Origin: Biostraticola tofi
GTDB lineage: Bacteria > Pseudomonadota > Gammaproteobacteria > Enterobacterales > Enterobacteriaceae
DNA: 64,000 nucleotides
Direction: 5' to 3'
Assembly: GCF_004343195.1 (NCBI RefSeq)
Contig: NZ_SMCR01000004.1
Location: 1 to 64,000 of the forward strand
Below, in pieces: positions 52,362-61,302 of the stretch (positions are counted from its first letter, which is position 1; every line of letters begins with the position of its first letter). The position numbers and the translations under genes are program-made. The notes below the pieces were generated by a model. The model was given only the letters and a program-made list of their open reading frames with translations, was not told where the DNA came from and did not search any database.

Positions 52362-54014
52362 ATGGAACGAAGAACATTTCTGAAAGCTTCAATGGCGTTG
52401 GCTGCCTATTTGGGCGCGCCCACCATGGCAACAATGTTTACCCGTTCGGCCCTGGCCGCTGATGAGATTGCTGATGGTAACGCTGTTCCTTTCAATTTTT
52501 CCATTCTCAAAACCATGGCGGCAGACCTTTCTCGCAAACCTTTTGGCGGTCCGCCTGCCGATCTGCCAAAAACCCTGGCAGAACTGACCCCCCAGGCCTA
52601 CAACGATATTCAATATGATGCCCAACATTCACTGTGGAACGATATTGAAGGCCGCCAGCTTGACGTCCATCTGTTCCATGTCGGCATGGGATTCAAACGT
52701 CAGGTTCGGATGTATTCGGTAGATGCCAAGGTCGGGCAGGCGCGTGAAGTGCATTTCCGCCCTGAGCTGTTCAACTATCATAACGCCGGCGTGGATACCA
52801 CCCAGCTCGAAGGCCGGGATAACCTGGGTTTTGCCGGCTTCAAGGTCAATAAAGCACCGGAACTGACCCGTCGAGACGTGGTGTCGTTCCTGGGCGCCAG
52901 TTATTTTCGGGCAGTGGATGATACCTACCAGTATGGCCTTTCAGCCCGCGGACTGGCGATTGATACCTTTACCGACAAGCTGGAAGAATTTCCTGACTTC
53001 GTGGCGTTCTGGTTTGATACCCCCAAGGCATCGGATACCACCTTTACCGTTTATGCGCTGCTGGACGGCCCCAGCGCCACCGGTGCGTACCGTTTTGTCA
53101 TCCATTGCGAGCCTGAGCGCGTCGTCATGGATATCGAGAAACACATCCATGCCCGTGCCGACATCAAGCAGTTAGGCGTGTCGCCGATGACCAGCATGTT
53201 CAGCTGTGGCACTAATGAACGTCGCATGTGCGACACTATTCATCCGCAGATTCATGATTCCGACCGGTTAGCGATGTGGCGCGGCAATGGCGAGTGGGTC
53301 TGTCGACCGCTGAACAACCCGCAAAAGCTGCAGTTTAATGCTTATGTGGATGAGAACCCGCGGGGTTTCGGCCTGCTGCAGCTTAACCACAACTTTGATG
53401 ACTACCAGGATGTCATTGGCTGGTATAACAAGCGTCCCGGGCTGTGGGTCGAACCGATCGGCAAATGGGGCAAGGGCCATATTAATCTGCTGGAAATCCC
53501 CACCACCGGCGAGACGCTGGATAATATCGTCTGCTTCTGGCAGCCGGCTGAGCCTATCAAGGCCGGAGGCGAATACAGCTTCAGCTATCGTCTTTACTGG
53601 AGCGGCGAGCCGCCGGTCAGCAGTCCGTTGGCGCGCGTCAGGGCGACCCGCACCGGCATGGGCGGCTTTCCTGAGGGTTGGGCTCCGGGTGAGTTCTTCC
53701 CTAAAACCTGGGCCCGTCGCTTTGCCATTGATTATGTCGGCGAAGAGCTGATTGAGTCTGCCAGCAAAGGCATCGAGCCGGTGATTAACGTATCAGCCGG
53801 TAAAATCAGCAATATTGAAATTCTGTATGTCGAACCGATGAAGGGCTATCGGATTTTGTTTGACTGGATGCCGGACAGTGATGCGGTAGACCCGATCGAG
53901 ATGCGGATGTATCTGCGTACCGGCCAGAAGGCGTTGTCTGAAACCTGGCTCTATCAGTATTTTCCGCCACCGCCGGATAAACGCCAGTATATAGACGATC
54001 GTCAGATGAGCTGA
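52362..54014 (+). CDS. opgD: Periplasmic glucan biosynthesis protein OpgD
   Basis: A Tat-exported periplasmic protein that shapes osmoregulated periplasmic glucans; paralogue of OpgG. The start [15 protein letters not shown] carries the twin-Arg signal. It is 550 residues, like E. coli OpgD (551). The core is highly conserved, for example [16 protein letters not shown] and [23 protein letters not shown] 52362 has a weak ribosome binding site. opgG and opgH are not present here. Confidence 0.95.
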   Translation: MERRTFLKASMALAAYLGAPTMATMFTRSALAADEIADGNAVPFNFSILKTMAADLSRKPFGGPPADLPKTLAELTPQAYNDIQYDAQHSLWNDIEGRQLDVHLFHVGMGFKRQVRMYSVDAKVGQAREVHFRPELFNYHNAGVDTTQLEGRDNLGFAGFKVNKAPELTRRDVVSFLGASYFRAVDDTYQYGLSARGLAIDTFTDKLEEFPDFVAFWFDTPKASDTTFTVYALLDGPSATGAYRFVIHCEPERVVMDIEKHIHARADIKQLGVSPMTSMFSCGTNERRMCDTIHPQIHDSDRLAMWRGNGEWVCRPLNNPQKLQFNAYVDENPRGFGLLQLNHNFDDYQDVIGWYNKRPGLWVEPIGKWGKGHINLLEIPTTGETLDNIVCFWQPAEPIKAGGEYSFSYRLYWSGEPPVSSPLARVRATRTGMGGFPEGWAPGEFFPKTWARRFAIDYVGEELIESASKGIEPVINVSAGKISNIEILYVEPMKGYRILFDWMPDSDAVDPIEMRMYLRTGQKALSETWLYQYFPPPPDKRQYIDDRQMS

Positions 54015-54036
54015 GGTTTGCCCGCTCAGCGTTGTT

Positions 54037-54074
54037 AAAATAACCCCGCCGGGCTACCGATGTGGGGTTATTTT
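54037..54074. terminator. Bidirectional terminator between opgD and the DCC gene
   Basis: AAAATAACCCC and GGGGTTATTTT form an 11-bp stem with T-rich ends on both strands, suited to the convergent genes. Confidence 0.85.
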
Positions 54075-54607
54075 TATTTTTGGCCGCAGTCGGGCGCCTG
54101 GCTGGGCAGGGCGACGAGACCTTTATCCAGGTAGCGGCGGCCATGGCAATCATCCGGCGGCATAGTGCCGTCAGGCAGGGTGCCAAACCAGCGATAGCGA
54201 TTACGGGCTATACCATTATACACTTTATCGCGCAGCGCCAGCGGCAAACACCGCAGCATCAGCAATAGCCGCCAGGGCCAGACCAGTTGGGTCAGCGCAT
54301 TGAAAAAGGCTTCGGAACGGATGGAAACGTCGCCCTCGGCGATATAGGCGATGGTACTGAAGTTATCGGTGGGTAATCCCGCCCAGCGCAGCAAATCCTG
54401 TCCAGCGGGGGATTGCACGGTAGCAAGATGGATGCGTTTGTCTTTATCGGCACGGATAAGCCATTGCACAATTCGGCGGCACAGGACACATTGCCCGTCA
54501 AACAGCAGCACCCGTTCGCCGGGAGACAAATGGGGCGGCGCACACAGGCGTGGGTTAGGGATCAGATACAGACGAGGCCTGAGCGATGTGCTTTTGATGT
54601 CAGACAT
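54074..54607 (-). CDS. DCC-family thiol-disulfide oxidoreductase-like protein
   Basis: A 177-residue member of the DUF393/DCC family. The hallmark DGQCVLCRRIVQWLIRAD (a thioredoxin-like C-x-x-C) is near residues 38-55, with VQSPAGQDLLRWAGLP following. DCC proteins are predicted redox proteins of unknown substrate. ATG 54607 (MSDIKSTSL) has AAGGAG upstream, giving strong start support. Confidence 0.88.
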   Translation of the reverse strand: MSDIKSTSLRPRLYLIPNPRLCAPPHLSPGERVLLFDGQCVLCRRIVQWLIRADKDKRIHLATVQSPAGQDLLRWAGLPTDNFSTIAYIAEGDVSIRSEAFFNALTQLVWPWRLLLMLRCLPLALRDKVYNGIARNRYRWFGTLPDGTMPPDDCHGRRYLDKGLVALPSQAPDCGQK

Positions 54608-54634
54608 AGGATCTCCTTCCTGCCTGTTTATCAT

Positions 54635-55025
54635 CGGATACTTCTATCCTGACCGCGAAAAGACTATCCGGGAAAGTGACCTGCAAAAGCTAAAGGGCGA
54701 CCATCAACGGCGTGGCAAACGGCATCTTGCCGGACCTCTGACAGCCGCTTTACCAAAACCCTCTGGATACTAAGTGATTTCAGAATAGCCTAAACCTGAT
54801 AAAAAGCAGCGATCGCAATCACAGACATAGTTCACAACTGATTTCCTCGTTAACAGGGTGCCGGCCGGCCCCACTGGCTTAACCGGCAGGCGGATACCCC
54901 TGTGGAACCTTTTCTGTTACTGACAGGCGGATACCCCTGTGGAACCCTTTCTATTACCGACAGGCCGATAACCCGGTCTTTTATCGGCGCCGTCAGCGCG
55001 GCTGTCCATGGGTTGCCCGGGACTG
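54635..55025. other. Intergenic region with tandem repeats
   Basis: About 390 bases without a gene between two minus-strand genes. The right half holds a 37-bp tandem repeat (listed separately). The remainder has no recognised element. Confidence 0.4.
54887..54975. repeat. 37-bp tandem repeat, two copies and part of a third
   Basis: Copies start at 54887 and 54924, period 37, and a partial copy starts at 54961. The unit begins CAGGCGGATACCCCTGTGG. The two complete copies differ by a few bases. It lies just beyond the 3' end of smvA. Confidence 0.88.
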
Positions 55026-56525
55026 TCAGTGCACCATCAGCGGGACAGTCCGTTTGGGGATGATGTACCAGACCACGGCCGCCAGTACCAGCAACATCAC
55101 GCTGGCGCTGGCCAGCACCAGGCTATGCGCCGCCGTAAACGCCTGTCTGGCTGCCGCCATCAGGACTTCTGCCTGATCCTGACCCAGCATGCCTGCCACC
55201 TGGACTGCTTCACCAATGGATGCCCCTGCCCGTTCAGCCAGGGCGGCCGGCAGGGACGACGGCAGTACGATGGCGGCGGCATAGCTGCCGCTGAGCATCA
55301 AGCCGAATATCGTCACGCCCAACCCGGCCCCCAGTTCATAGGCCATCCCTTCAATCGATCCTGCCGCGCCGGCTTTTTCCGGCGGCGCACTGGATAGGAT
55401 GGCAGTGGTAGATGACAGCAATGATGCCTGAACGCTAAAGCCCATGAGTATCATCCAGCCCCAGGCCAGATAAGATTGGGTGGTAAAGTCGGTCAATGCC
55501 AGGCCCATCAGGCTGAGCGAGCAAAGCGCCATACCGGCGGCGGCTACCGGCTTCAGTCCCCAGCGCGACAGCAGCCAGCCGGCAAACGGACCGCAAACGC
55601 CGCTGGCTATCATTAACGGCAACAGGAACATACCCGACTCAAGAGGCGTTTTCCCTACCACGAATTGTAATTCCTGGGTTAGCAGCAATTCAAAGCCTAT
55701 CAGTGCGACCATGGCGGTCATGGCCATCAGTGCGCCGACCGCTATTACCCGACTGGTCAGCAAGCGCAGATCGATCATGGGCTTGGCCGATCCCAGTTGA
55801 TGGCGTACAAACCAGAACAGCAATCCGACGCCACTCAGTAGCGCCAGCAGGGTTATGCGCCAGTCGGCGCTGCCCCTCAGTCCGCTTTTGGCCGCGTAGA
55901 CCAGCAGTAATATACCTGAGATCAACACCAGGGCCTGGCTTAGTGTCCAGGTCTGTTCCCGATGGTAATCCTGGCGCGGAATCAGCATAGCGGTGACCAG
56001 CAGCACGGTCAGGATGATAGGAATATTGATAAGGAACACCGATCCCCAATAGAAATGCTTCAGCAGCAGACCACCAATCAGCGGTCCCATAGCGGCGCCG
56101 CCGGTGCCGACGGCCACCCAGATTCCCAGGGCAAAAGATCGCTCACGCTCATCGCTGAAGGTCTGGCGCAGCGCCTTTAATGTCGCCGGCAGGATCATCG
56201 CCGCGCCAATTGCCAAGGCTGCCCGGGCGGTAATCAACGCCGCCACCGAAGGCGCCAGCGCGGCGGCCAGCGAGGCCAGCCCAAATAGCGTCGCACCGAG
56301 CATCGCCAGGCGCTTGAAGCCTATTTTATCTCCCAGCGCCCCCATGGGCAGCAGCATGCCGGCCATCACCAGCGAATAAATATCGATTATCCATAATAAT
56401 TCGCTGCCGGTGGCGCCCAAGGCGACCCCCAATTGGGGGGCGGCAACGTGCAATACCGTGGCATCAATCGATACCGGCAGGTACATCAGGATAATGACAC
56501 TCAGAATAAACCATTTTTTCGACAT
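55026..56525 (-). CDS. smvA: MFS efflux pump SmvA
   Basis: A 14-helix drug:H+ antiporter of the DHA2 family that exports methyl viologen and cationic biocides in Salmonella and Klebsiella. About 499 residues. The N-terminal WFILSVIILMYLPVSIDATV and the loop GALGDKIGFKRLAM match SmvA as recalled. ATG 56525 (MSKKWFILS) is preferred over the extension to 56582, because the shared control region with the divergent tetR gene includes that extension. Confidence 0.88.
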   Translation of the reverse strand: MSKKWFILSVIILMYLPVSIDATVLHVAAPQLGVALGATGSELLWIIDIYSLVMAGMLLPMGALGDKIGFKRLAMLGATLFGLASLAAALAPSVAALITARAALAIGAAMILPATLKALRQTFSDERERSFALGIWVAVGTGGAAMGPLIGGLLLKHFYWGSVFLINIPIILTVLLVTAMLIPRQDYHREQTWTLSQALVLISGILLLVYAAKSGLRGSADWRITLLALLSGVGLLFWFVRHQLGSAKPMIDLRLLTSRVIAVGALMAMTAMVALIGFELLLTQELQFVVGKTPLESGMFLLPLMIASGVCGPFAGWLLSRWGLKPVAAAGMALCSLSLMGLALTDFTTQSYLAWGWMILMGFSVQASLLSSTTAILSSAPPEKAGAAGSIEGMAYELGAGLGVTIFGLMLSGSYAAAIVLPSSLPAALAERAGASIGEAVQVAGMLGQDQAEVLMAAARQAFTAAHSLVLASASVMLLVLAAVVWYIIPKRTVPLMVH

Positions 56526-56557
56526 AATTCTCAAACCTGAAAAGCCGCGACATAAAG

Positions 56558-56573
56558 TTGAACACACGTTCAA
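56558..56573. promoter_or_regulatory. Operator 1 for the TetR-type regulator
   Basis: The 16-base palindrome TTGAACACACGTTCAA has perfect 6-bp arms around 4 bases and lies 33 bases before the smvA start. The same sequence pattern recurs at 56595. TetR operators are usually such palindromes. Confidence 0.75.
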
Positions 56574-56594
56574 TAACCGCATTGTACCGTCAAC

Positions 56595-56610
56595 TTGAAC
56601 ATCAGTCCAA
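56595..56610. promoter_or_regulatory. Operator 2 for the TetR-type regulator
   Basis: TTGAACATCAGTCCAA has the same arms as operator 1 except for one base, and starts 37 bases after it. Together they could bind the repressor cooperatively and control both smvA and the regulator. Confidence 0.7.
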
Positions 56611-56660
56611 CTTATCGCATACTTGACTATCTTCAGTTAAATAGCACTTTCAGGGAAACC

Positions 56661-57242
56661 ATGGCTTACCTTAATCGGGAAGATCGTCATGCCGCCATCG
56701 TGCAGGCCGCCATGCGGGTTGAAATGCATGAAGGTATTGCCGCCACCACCGTCCGCCGTGTCGCCTCCGAGGCCGGCATTGCCACCGGGCAGGTACATCA
56801 CCATTTTGCATCGGTCGGCCAGTTGCGCGCCGAGGCGTTTGTAACGCTGGTCAAAGCGTCCTTAGGGCAGTTTGCCGCCCGGCACCATGCCCTGGCGGCT
56901 GAAGATCAACTGATGAGGGTGTTGGGGTATCCTCAGGATGAACAGGGTAAAAGGGAAACTCGGTTGTGGAATGAAGCGGTATTGTTGGCCGAAAGAGATG
57001 AATGTATAAGGTCTGCCTTTGCGCTATGCATGTCGGAATGGCATCAGGCAACGGTCAGGGTGATTGAAGCCGGACGCAGTAATGGCGAGTTTAACGCCGG
57101 CGACAGCGCTGAAGACATTGCCTGGCGGTTGATAGGGCTGGTGTGCGGCCTCGACGGCATTACCCAGTTTGAAAGCCTGCGGGTAACTGAGAATGAAATT
57201 CTCAGGCATGTAGCCGCGGCGGCCCGTTCGGAGCTGTTGTGA
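56661..57242 (+). CDS. smvR: TetR-family regulator SmvR
   Basis: A 193-residue repressor divergent from smvA. The N-terminal helix-turn-helix reads ATTVRRVASEAGIATGQVHHHFASVGQL (split; about residues 27-55), followed by a ligand-binding helical domain. In Klebsiella and Salmonella a TetR protein encoded next to smvA represses it. ATG 56661 (MAYLNREDRH) has AGGGAAA upstream; a longer frame from 56595 runs through the operator. Function assigned mostly from this context. Confidence 0.83.
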   Translation: MAYLNREDRHAAIVQAAMRVEMHEGIAATTVRRVASEAGIATGQVHHHFASVGQLRAEAFVTLVKASLGQFAARHHALAAEDQLMRVLGYPQDEQGKRETRLWNEAVLLAERDECIRSAFALCMSEWHQATVRVIEAGRSNGEFNAGDSAEDIAWRLIGLVCGLDGITQFESLRVTENEILRHVAAAARSELL

Positions 57243-57433
57243 GTTTATCAGGCTGATATGTGAACATGATCGCGTTTTTTGCGATGTAACCCGCAAGGCG
57301 TTCGCAACGAATTGCGCTATATTAGATCTCCGAAAATAAGTCGCCTATCAAGCAGTTAACGCCGTCAAGCCGATAACTTATCCTTTTGACGCGTCTATAT
57401 CCTATCTCATCTTATCCAGGGAGCGGTCAGGCA

Positions 57434-58366
57434 ATGGGCAATACGCGTTCATGGTGGTTTGTAGAACATAGTGAAAAGCGAGGACCTTTGCCTGAGGATG
57501 CCTTCGTCGACTGTATCAAAAATGGTCGCATCAATCAGCAGACCCTGGTCTGGAGTGATGGCCGTGCGGATTGGGAAATGCTGGGGGGCATCCCTCAATT
57601 CAAACCGGTCATCGGCAGGGTTCCGCCGCCGGTGCCCAGGACGTTATCGTTAGCTGCTACGATTAGTCAACACGCTGAACTGCCTGCAACGCCGCCGCTT
57701 GCGGGTACCGCCGCCAGGGTTATGGCCCGGTTGCTTGATACCGTTGTGGGCGGCATTTTGGTAATGCTGATTTTTTTACGGATAAAAGGGGTCGAAGGGC
57801 GACGGAGGGTAATTAATTGGCTGCTGTTGCCGGTGGTTATGCTGGCGGCCCTGGCCCTGAGCACTATTTCCGGCGCCATTACCGGCCATTTTTATTCCCC
57901 CCCGCTGCAGCGCGCTCCCCTGCCGATTCAGGATCAAGGCAGCACGCTGCCGCAGACCTGGACCAATCCCTTGACCGGACAGTCACTGCGTCTGGCCCAG
58001 CGCTGGATTATCAGAAACGAAACCCTGCCAGGCAGTGTAGGGTACTCGTTTCAGGATAAGCAGACCGATATGTCATTCTCTTTGACGCTTAATACCGCAG
58101 AAAATGCCTCGCTAGACGCCCAAGTAAAGGCCTTTATCAACGACAGCGGGGTAAAACTATCGACGCCAGGCTATAGGATGATCAGGGACCCACTGCGCTT
58201 CTGGAATGGTGCCGGCACCTTCCCCGGCAATCCGCGGCAGTATCTTTTCCATTTCATTGCGTCAGGCCAAGGCGTCGCTTCGATGATTATTTACACCCAT
58301 CAAGCCTCCGACAGCGAACGGCGCTATCTGGATACCATCGTCAGGCAGATAGAAGAGACTTTTTAA
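57434..58366 (+). CDS. GYF-domain membrane protein with RDD-like segment
   Basis: A 310-residue protein of unusual make-up. Residues 6-55 form a GYF_2-type domain (WWFVEHSEKRGPLPEDAF, then TLVWSDGRADWEML). Residues about 90-160 hold two hydrophobic helices preceded by ARVMARLLDTVVGGIL, like the first helix of RDD proteins, but much shorter than a usual RDD domain. Residues 180-310 form a globular domain of unknown type, probably outside the cytoplasm (WIIRNETLPGSVGYSFQDKQ). Function unknown; the GYF part would bind proline-rich partners. Confidence 0.7.
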   Translation: MGNTRSWWFVEHSEKRGPLPEDAFVDCIKNGRINQQTLVWSDGRADWEMLGGIPQFKPVIGRVPPPVPRTLSLAATISQHAELPATPPLAGTAARVMARLLDTVVGGILVMLIFLRIKGVEGRRRVINWLLLPVVMLAALALSTISGAITGHFYSPPLQRAPLPIQDQGSTLPQTWTNPLTGQSLRLAQRWIIRNETLPGSVGYSFQDKQTDMSFSLTLNTAENASLDAQVKAFINDSGVKLSTPGYRMIRDPLRFWNGAGTFPGNPRQYLFHFIASGQGVASMIIYTHQASDSERRYLDTIVRQIEETF

Positions 58367-58389
58367 CCCACAATGGGAGCACCAACCGA

Positions 58390-59298
58390 TCACTTAACCG
58401 GCGTGCTCACCGACAGGCCGGTATGTTGGGCGATAAACTCGCTGAAATGGCTTGCAAGAGAAGACCTACTGGGCATGTTTTCAGCCTGTTCCGGCAGCAG
58501 CAGCTTATTTCCCTCATAGACCTGATATTCGGTACCGATTAATTTTGCCGAGAGGTGAACCTGATAGGTTTTGGGATCCACGCTGAGGTGTTTTAAATCA
58601 AACAGAGTATGTAGATCGGCACGAAGCAATAGGCCGTTAGCCACTGCATTACTTTTCTCGCCTTTATAAGGATAGATATGCGCTGCCTCTAGGATTTCTT
58701 CAATTTTGCAACCGGTAATGCAGCAGCTCCCTTTATAAGCCTTTAACAGCGACCGCCTGAAGGGGTGTTGTCCCCGTCGCTGGACGATAGCGCGTAATAC
58801 TTTTTTTCTCTCATCTTCAATATCGGCCACATCAAAGTAATGTTCACCCTGCAAATCATCGCTGAGCGTTTCTAACACTCGGGTGATGGGATCTTCGCCT
58901 ATTTTTTGCAGGGTAAAGCCGGTAGGTTGCGCTCCGGCATGGGATACATAGCGAAATGTGCCGATATATTCAAATCCATACCCAGGATACTGGCTCTTGT
59001 GAGCCCGATAAAATAACACCAGTTCATCACCACGACGCTGATGGGAAATAATCAAGTCGTCGGTACGACCTAGCGTCTGGCCTTGCATCGTCAGTATGTC
59101 GCCTTCGAGCTTATCCTCATATTGAGTGCGATCCGCCGTTTTGGTCTGGGTGACGAATAACCAGATTGAAGGTGTTCCCTTAGGGCGAAATATCCCGTTA
59201 TTGAGGGTGGCGTCTTTAATTGAAAATAGCGCTTTGAGCTGCTTACGGGTATATACCTCACCTCTTGTCAGCTGACTTGATGTGTACTGATCCGACAT
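58390..59298 (-). CDS. HNH endonuclease with DUF3427-like N-terminal domain
   Basis: A 302-residue protein. The C-terminal HNH nuclease (HNH_2 type) shows ITGCKIEEILEAAHIYPY with His207, then NGLLLRADLHTLFD with Asn221 and His230. Residues 10-130 look like the DUF3427 domain of some defence helicases, with GFEYIGTFRYVSHAGAQPTG resembling the conserved Y-x-F-L-G-x-x-x-Y-x-S-H-x-G motif. This pairing is found in modification-dependent restriction enzymes and other antiphage nucleases, so defence is likely though unproved. No methylase is next to it. Confidence 0.75.
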   Translation of the reverse strand: MSDQYTSSQLTRGEVYTRKQLKALFSIKDATLNNGIFRPKGTPSIWLFVTQTKTADRTQYEDKLEGDILTMQGQTLGRTDDLIISHQRRGDELVLFYRAHKSQYPGYGFEYIGTFRYVSHAGAQPTGFTLQKIGEDPITRVLETLSDDLQGEHYFDVADIEDERKKVLRAIVQRRGQHPFRRSLLKAYKGSCCITGCKIEEILEAAHIYPYKGEKSNAVANGLLLRADLHTLFDLKHLSVDPKTYQVHLSAKLIGTEYQVYEGNKLLLPEQAENMPSRSSLASHFSEFIAQHTGLSVSTPVK

Positions 59299-59716
59299 AA
59301 TAAATTGCCTTATCCCTGTTTTTTATTTCCTGCCTGCTTGCCCTTCAGGGCACTGACGACAAACAAGCAAACGAGTTATAAGGGATACTGTAATTTAAAC
59401 CGCTAATTATTTGAATTAAATCTGTCGGTTGCCAACGGGCGGTGGCCATTGGCATTTTTTGGCGATTATATTAACAACCATTAACAATTAATGCATGCAA
59501 CCATTCACCTTATAGGCTAGGGTATGGGCGAGCCAGGAAGTACTCATCTAGCGACAGTGCTCTGCGGCTATCCAGGGCGGTAATTTACAGCCCACCCCTT
59601 GAGCGGCCACAGGTTAAGCGCCAGGGTCTATGATTACAGTACCGCTTTTGGGTGGCGAAGTAGATTTAACGGTGCCAGACTGCTGGCATTGGTTTAATGA
59701 AATACGGGAGAATACA
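59299..59716. other. Divergent intergenic region, HNH gene to alcohol dehydrogenase
   Basis: About 418 bases without a supported gene. It contains AT-rich sequence (CATTAACAATTAATGCATGC) near 59475 and should hold promoters for the divergent HNH and dehydrogenase genes. An in-frame extension of the dehydrogenase to 59630 has no family support. Confidence 0.4.
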
Positions 59717-60778
59717 ATGTCTTTGAACATTTTAGGCTATGCGGCCCAATCCTCTGAATCCGCTTTAGGCCCACATCAATTTGTCAGGCGAGATCCGCGT
59801 GCCGATGACGTGGTTATTGACATCGAATACTGCGGCGTCTGCCATTCCGACCTCCATCAGGCCCGTAATGATTGGGGTGGCGCTATTTATCCGCTGGTTC
59901 CCGGACACGAAATTATCGGCAAAGTGGTCAGCGTCGGCAGTGGCGTAAAGAAATTTAAAGCCGGTGACCGGGTCGGCGTTGGCTGTATGGTCGATTCCTG
60001 TCAGCATTGTTCCTCTTGCGAAGCGGGCCTTGAGCAATACTGTAAGGAAGGCATGACGCCCACGTATAACGGTACAGATCGCCATGACGGCCAGCTTACA
60101 TTGGGCGGCTATTCGGAAAAAATCGTCGTGTCTGAAAAGTTTGTCCTGCGCGTACCTGAAAAACTGGATGCCAAAGCAGCGGCTCCGTTGCTGTGCGCCG
60201 GTATTACCACCTGGTCGCCGCTGCGTCATTGGAATGTCAAGCCAGGCAGTAAAGTGGCGGTTGTCGGTTTGGGCGGTCTGGGGCATATGGCGCTGAAACT
60301 GGCCAAAGGCATCGGTGCCGATGTCACGCTGTTTACCCGTTCTGCCGGCAAAGAGCAGGAAGCCCGCCGTTTGGGGGCCGATCACGTGGTGTTGTCGACC
60401 AATGAACAGCAGATGGCAGACGTGGCCAATCATTTTGATCTGATTATTGATACCGTGCCTTATGCCCATGATTTGGACCCTTACACGGCTACCCTGAATC
60501 TGGACGGCACCTTGGTGCTGGTGGGGCTGATTGGCCAAACCGATCCGGCGCCGAGCACCGCATCGCTGGTCATGGGGCGTAGATCGATTGCCGGTTCGCT
60601 TATCGGTGGTATCAAGGAAACGCAGGAAATGCTGGATTTCTGTGCTGAGCACGGCATCGTGTCCGATGTGGAAATCATTGATATCCAATACATCAACGAA
60701 GCATATGAACGGATGCTGAAAAGCGATGTGAAGTATCGTTTTGTTATCGATATGAAGTCCCTGAAAGCGACCGCATAA
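59717..60778 (+). CDS. Zinc-dependent alcohol/aldehyde dehydrogenase, YahK-like
   Basis: An NADPH-dependent aldehyde reductase of the cinnamyl-alcohol-dehydrogenase group, 353 residues. Catalytic zinc ligands are in CGVCHSDLHQ and GHEIIG; the structural zinc cysteines are in DSCQHCSSCEAGLEQYC; the nucleotide motif is VGLGGLGHMALK. Closest in memory to E. coli YahK, which reduces many short aldehydes. ATG 59717 has GGGAGA upstream. Confidence 0.88.
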   Translation: MSLNILGYAAQSSESALGPHQFVRRDPRADDVVIDIEYCGVCHSDLHQARNDWGGAIYPLVPGHEIIGKVVSVGSGVKKFKAGDRVGVGCMVDSCQHCSSCEAGLEQYCKEGMTPTYNGTDRHDGQLTLGGYSEKIVVSEKFVLRVPEKLDAKAAAPLLCAGITTWSPLRHWNVKPGSKVAVVGLGGLGHMALKLAKGIGADVTLFTRSAGKEQEARRLGADHVVLSTNEQQMADVANHFDLIIDTVPYAHDLDPYTATLNLDGTLVLVGLIGQTDPAPSTASLVMGRRSIAGSLIGGIKETQEMLDFCAEHGIVSDVEIIDIQYINEAYERMLKSDVKYRFVIDMKSLKATA

Positions 60779-61302
60779 GCAGTCTGATATTGCCAGGGCG
60801 GCAGTTCTGCTCTGGCAATATCGTCCGCCTACGGCTGGAGGCGTAATCAGAGCATCAGTACAAAGAGGCTTATGCTCCATTTTTAGGCCAAACCCCATTG
60901 CTTCATAATTCACACCGCATGCCGCATACCGCATACCGCATACCGCATACCGCATACCGCATACCGCATACCGCATACCTCTTGCCCCAGAACCTACGGC
61001 TCATACCTCCACCCCATCCCTGATACTTGACACTTTAAGCCGCTTAGCTTGCATTTTCACCTTACGTGTCCTGAGAGCCGTCACTGCAAGCCATCAATAT
61101 GCCGTCCCGCCCGATCGGGTGTTTGGACGCGAGTGAGCGAGGACGCTAACGCCCGGTAGAACCGCATAATCCCTGCAGCTAAGGGGTGTTCGTATGCTTA
61201 ACCTGTCTTCCGTTTGCTTCCGTTTTGCCGTAAAACCTATGAACATAGTCACTTTTAAACGCGGTTGACTCGATTATTCTCACCAAACACCAAGGGGCAA
61301 AG
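60779..61302. other. Intergenic region containing a 7-bp repeat array
   Basis: A 524-base gap. The 3' part is the presumed promoter region of the DeoR-PfkB gene. The microsatellite is listed separately. No gene or other element is recognised. Confidence 0.4.
60915..60977. repeat. Nine-copy 7-bp tandem repeat (CCGCATA)
   Basis: One CCGCATG copy followed by eight perfect CCGCATA copies, 63 bases in all. The unit is not a multiple of 3 and the array is in an intergenic region about 325 bases before the next gene. Such arrays change copy number by slipped-strand pairing. Confidence 0.93.

Noticed and set aside
59765..60976. 403-codon frame on the strand opposite the alcohol dehydrogenase
   Set aside because: It mirrors the dehydrogenase gene and gains its N-terminal RYAVCG repeats from the 7-bp array.
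60915..60977. CRISPR-like repetition
   Set aside because: Seven-base units without spacers form a microsatellite, not a CRISPR array. The same applies to the 41-bp and 37-bp repeats, which have no unique spacers.
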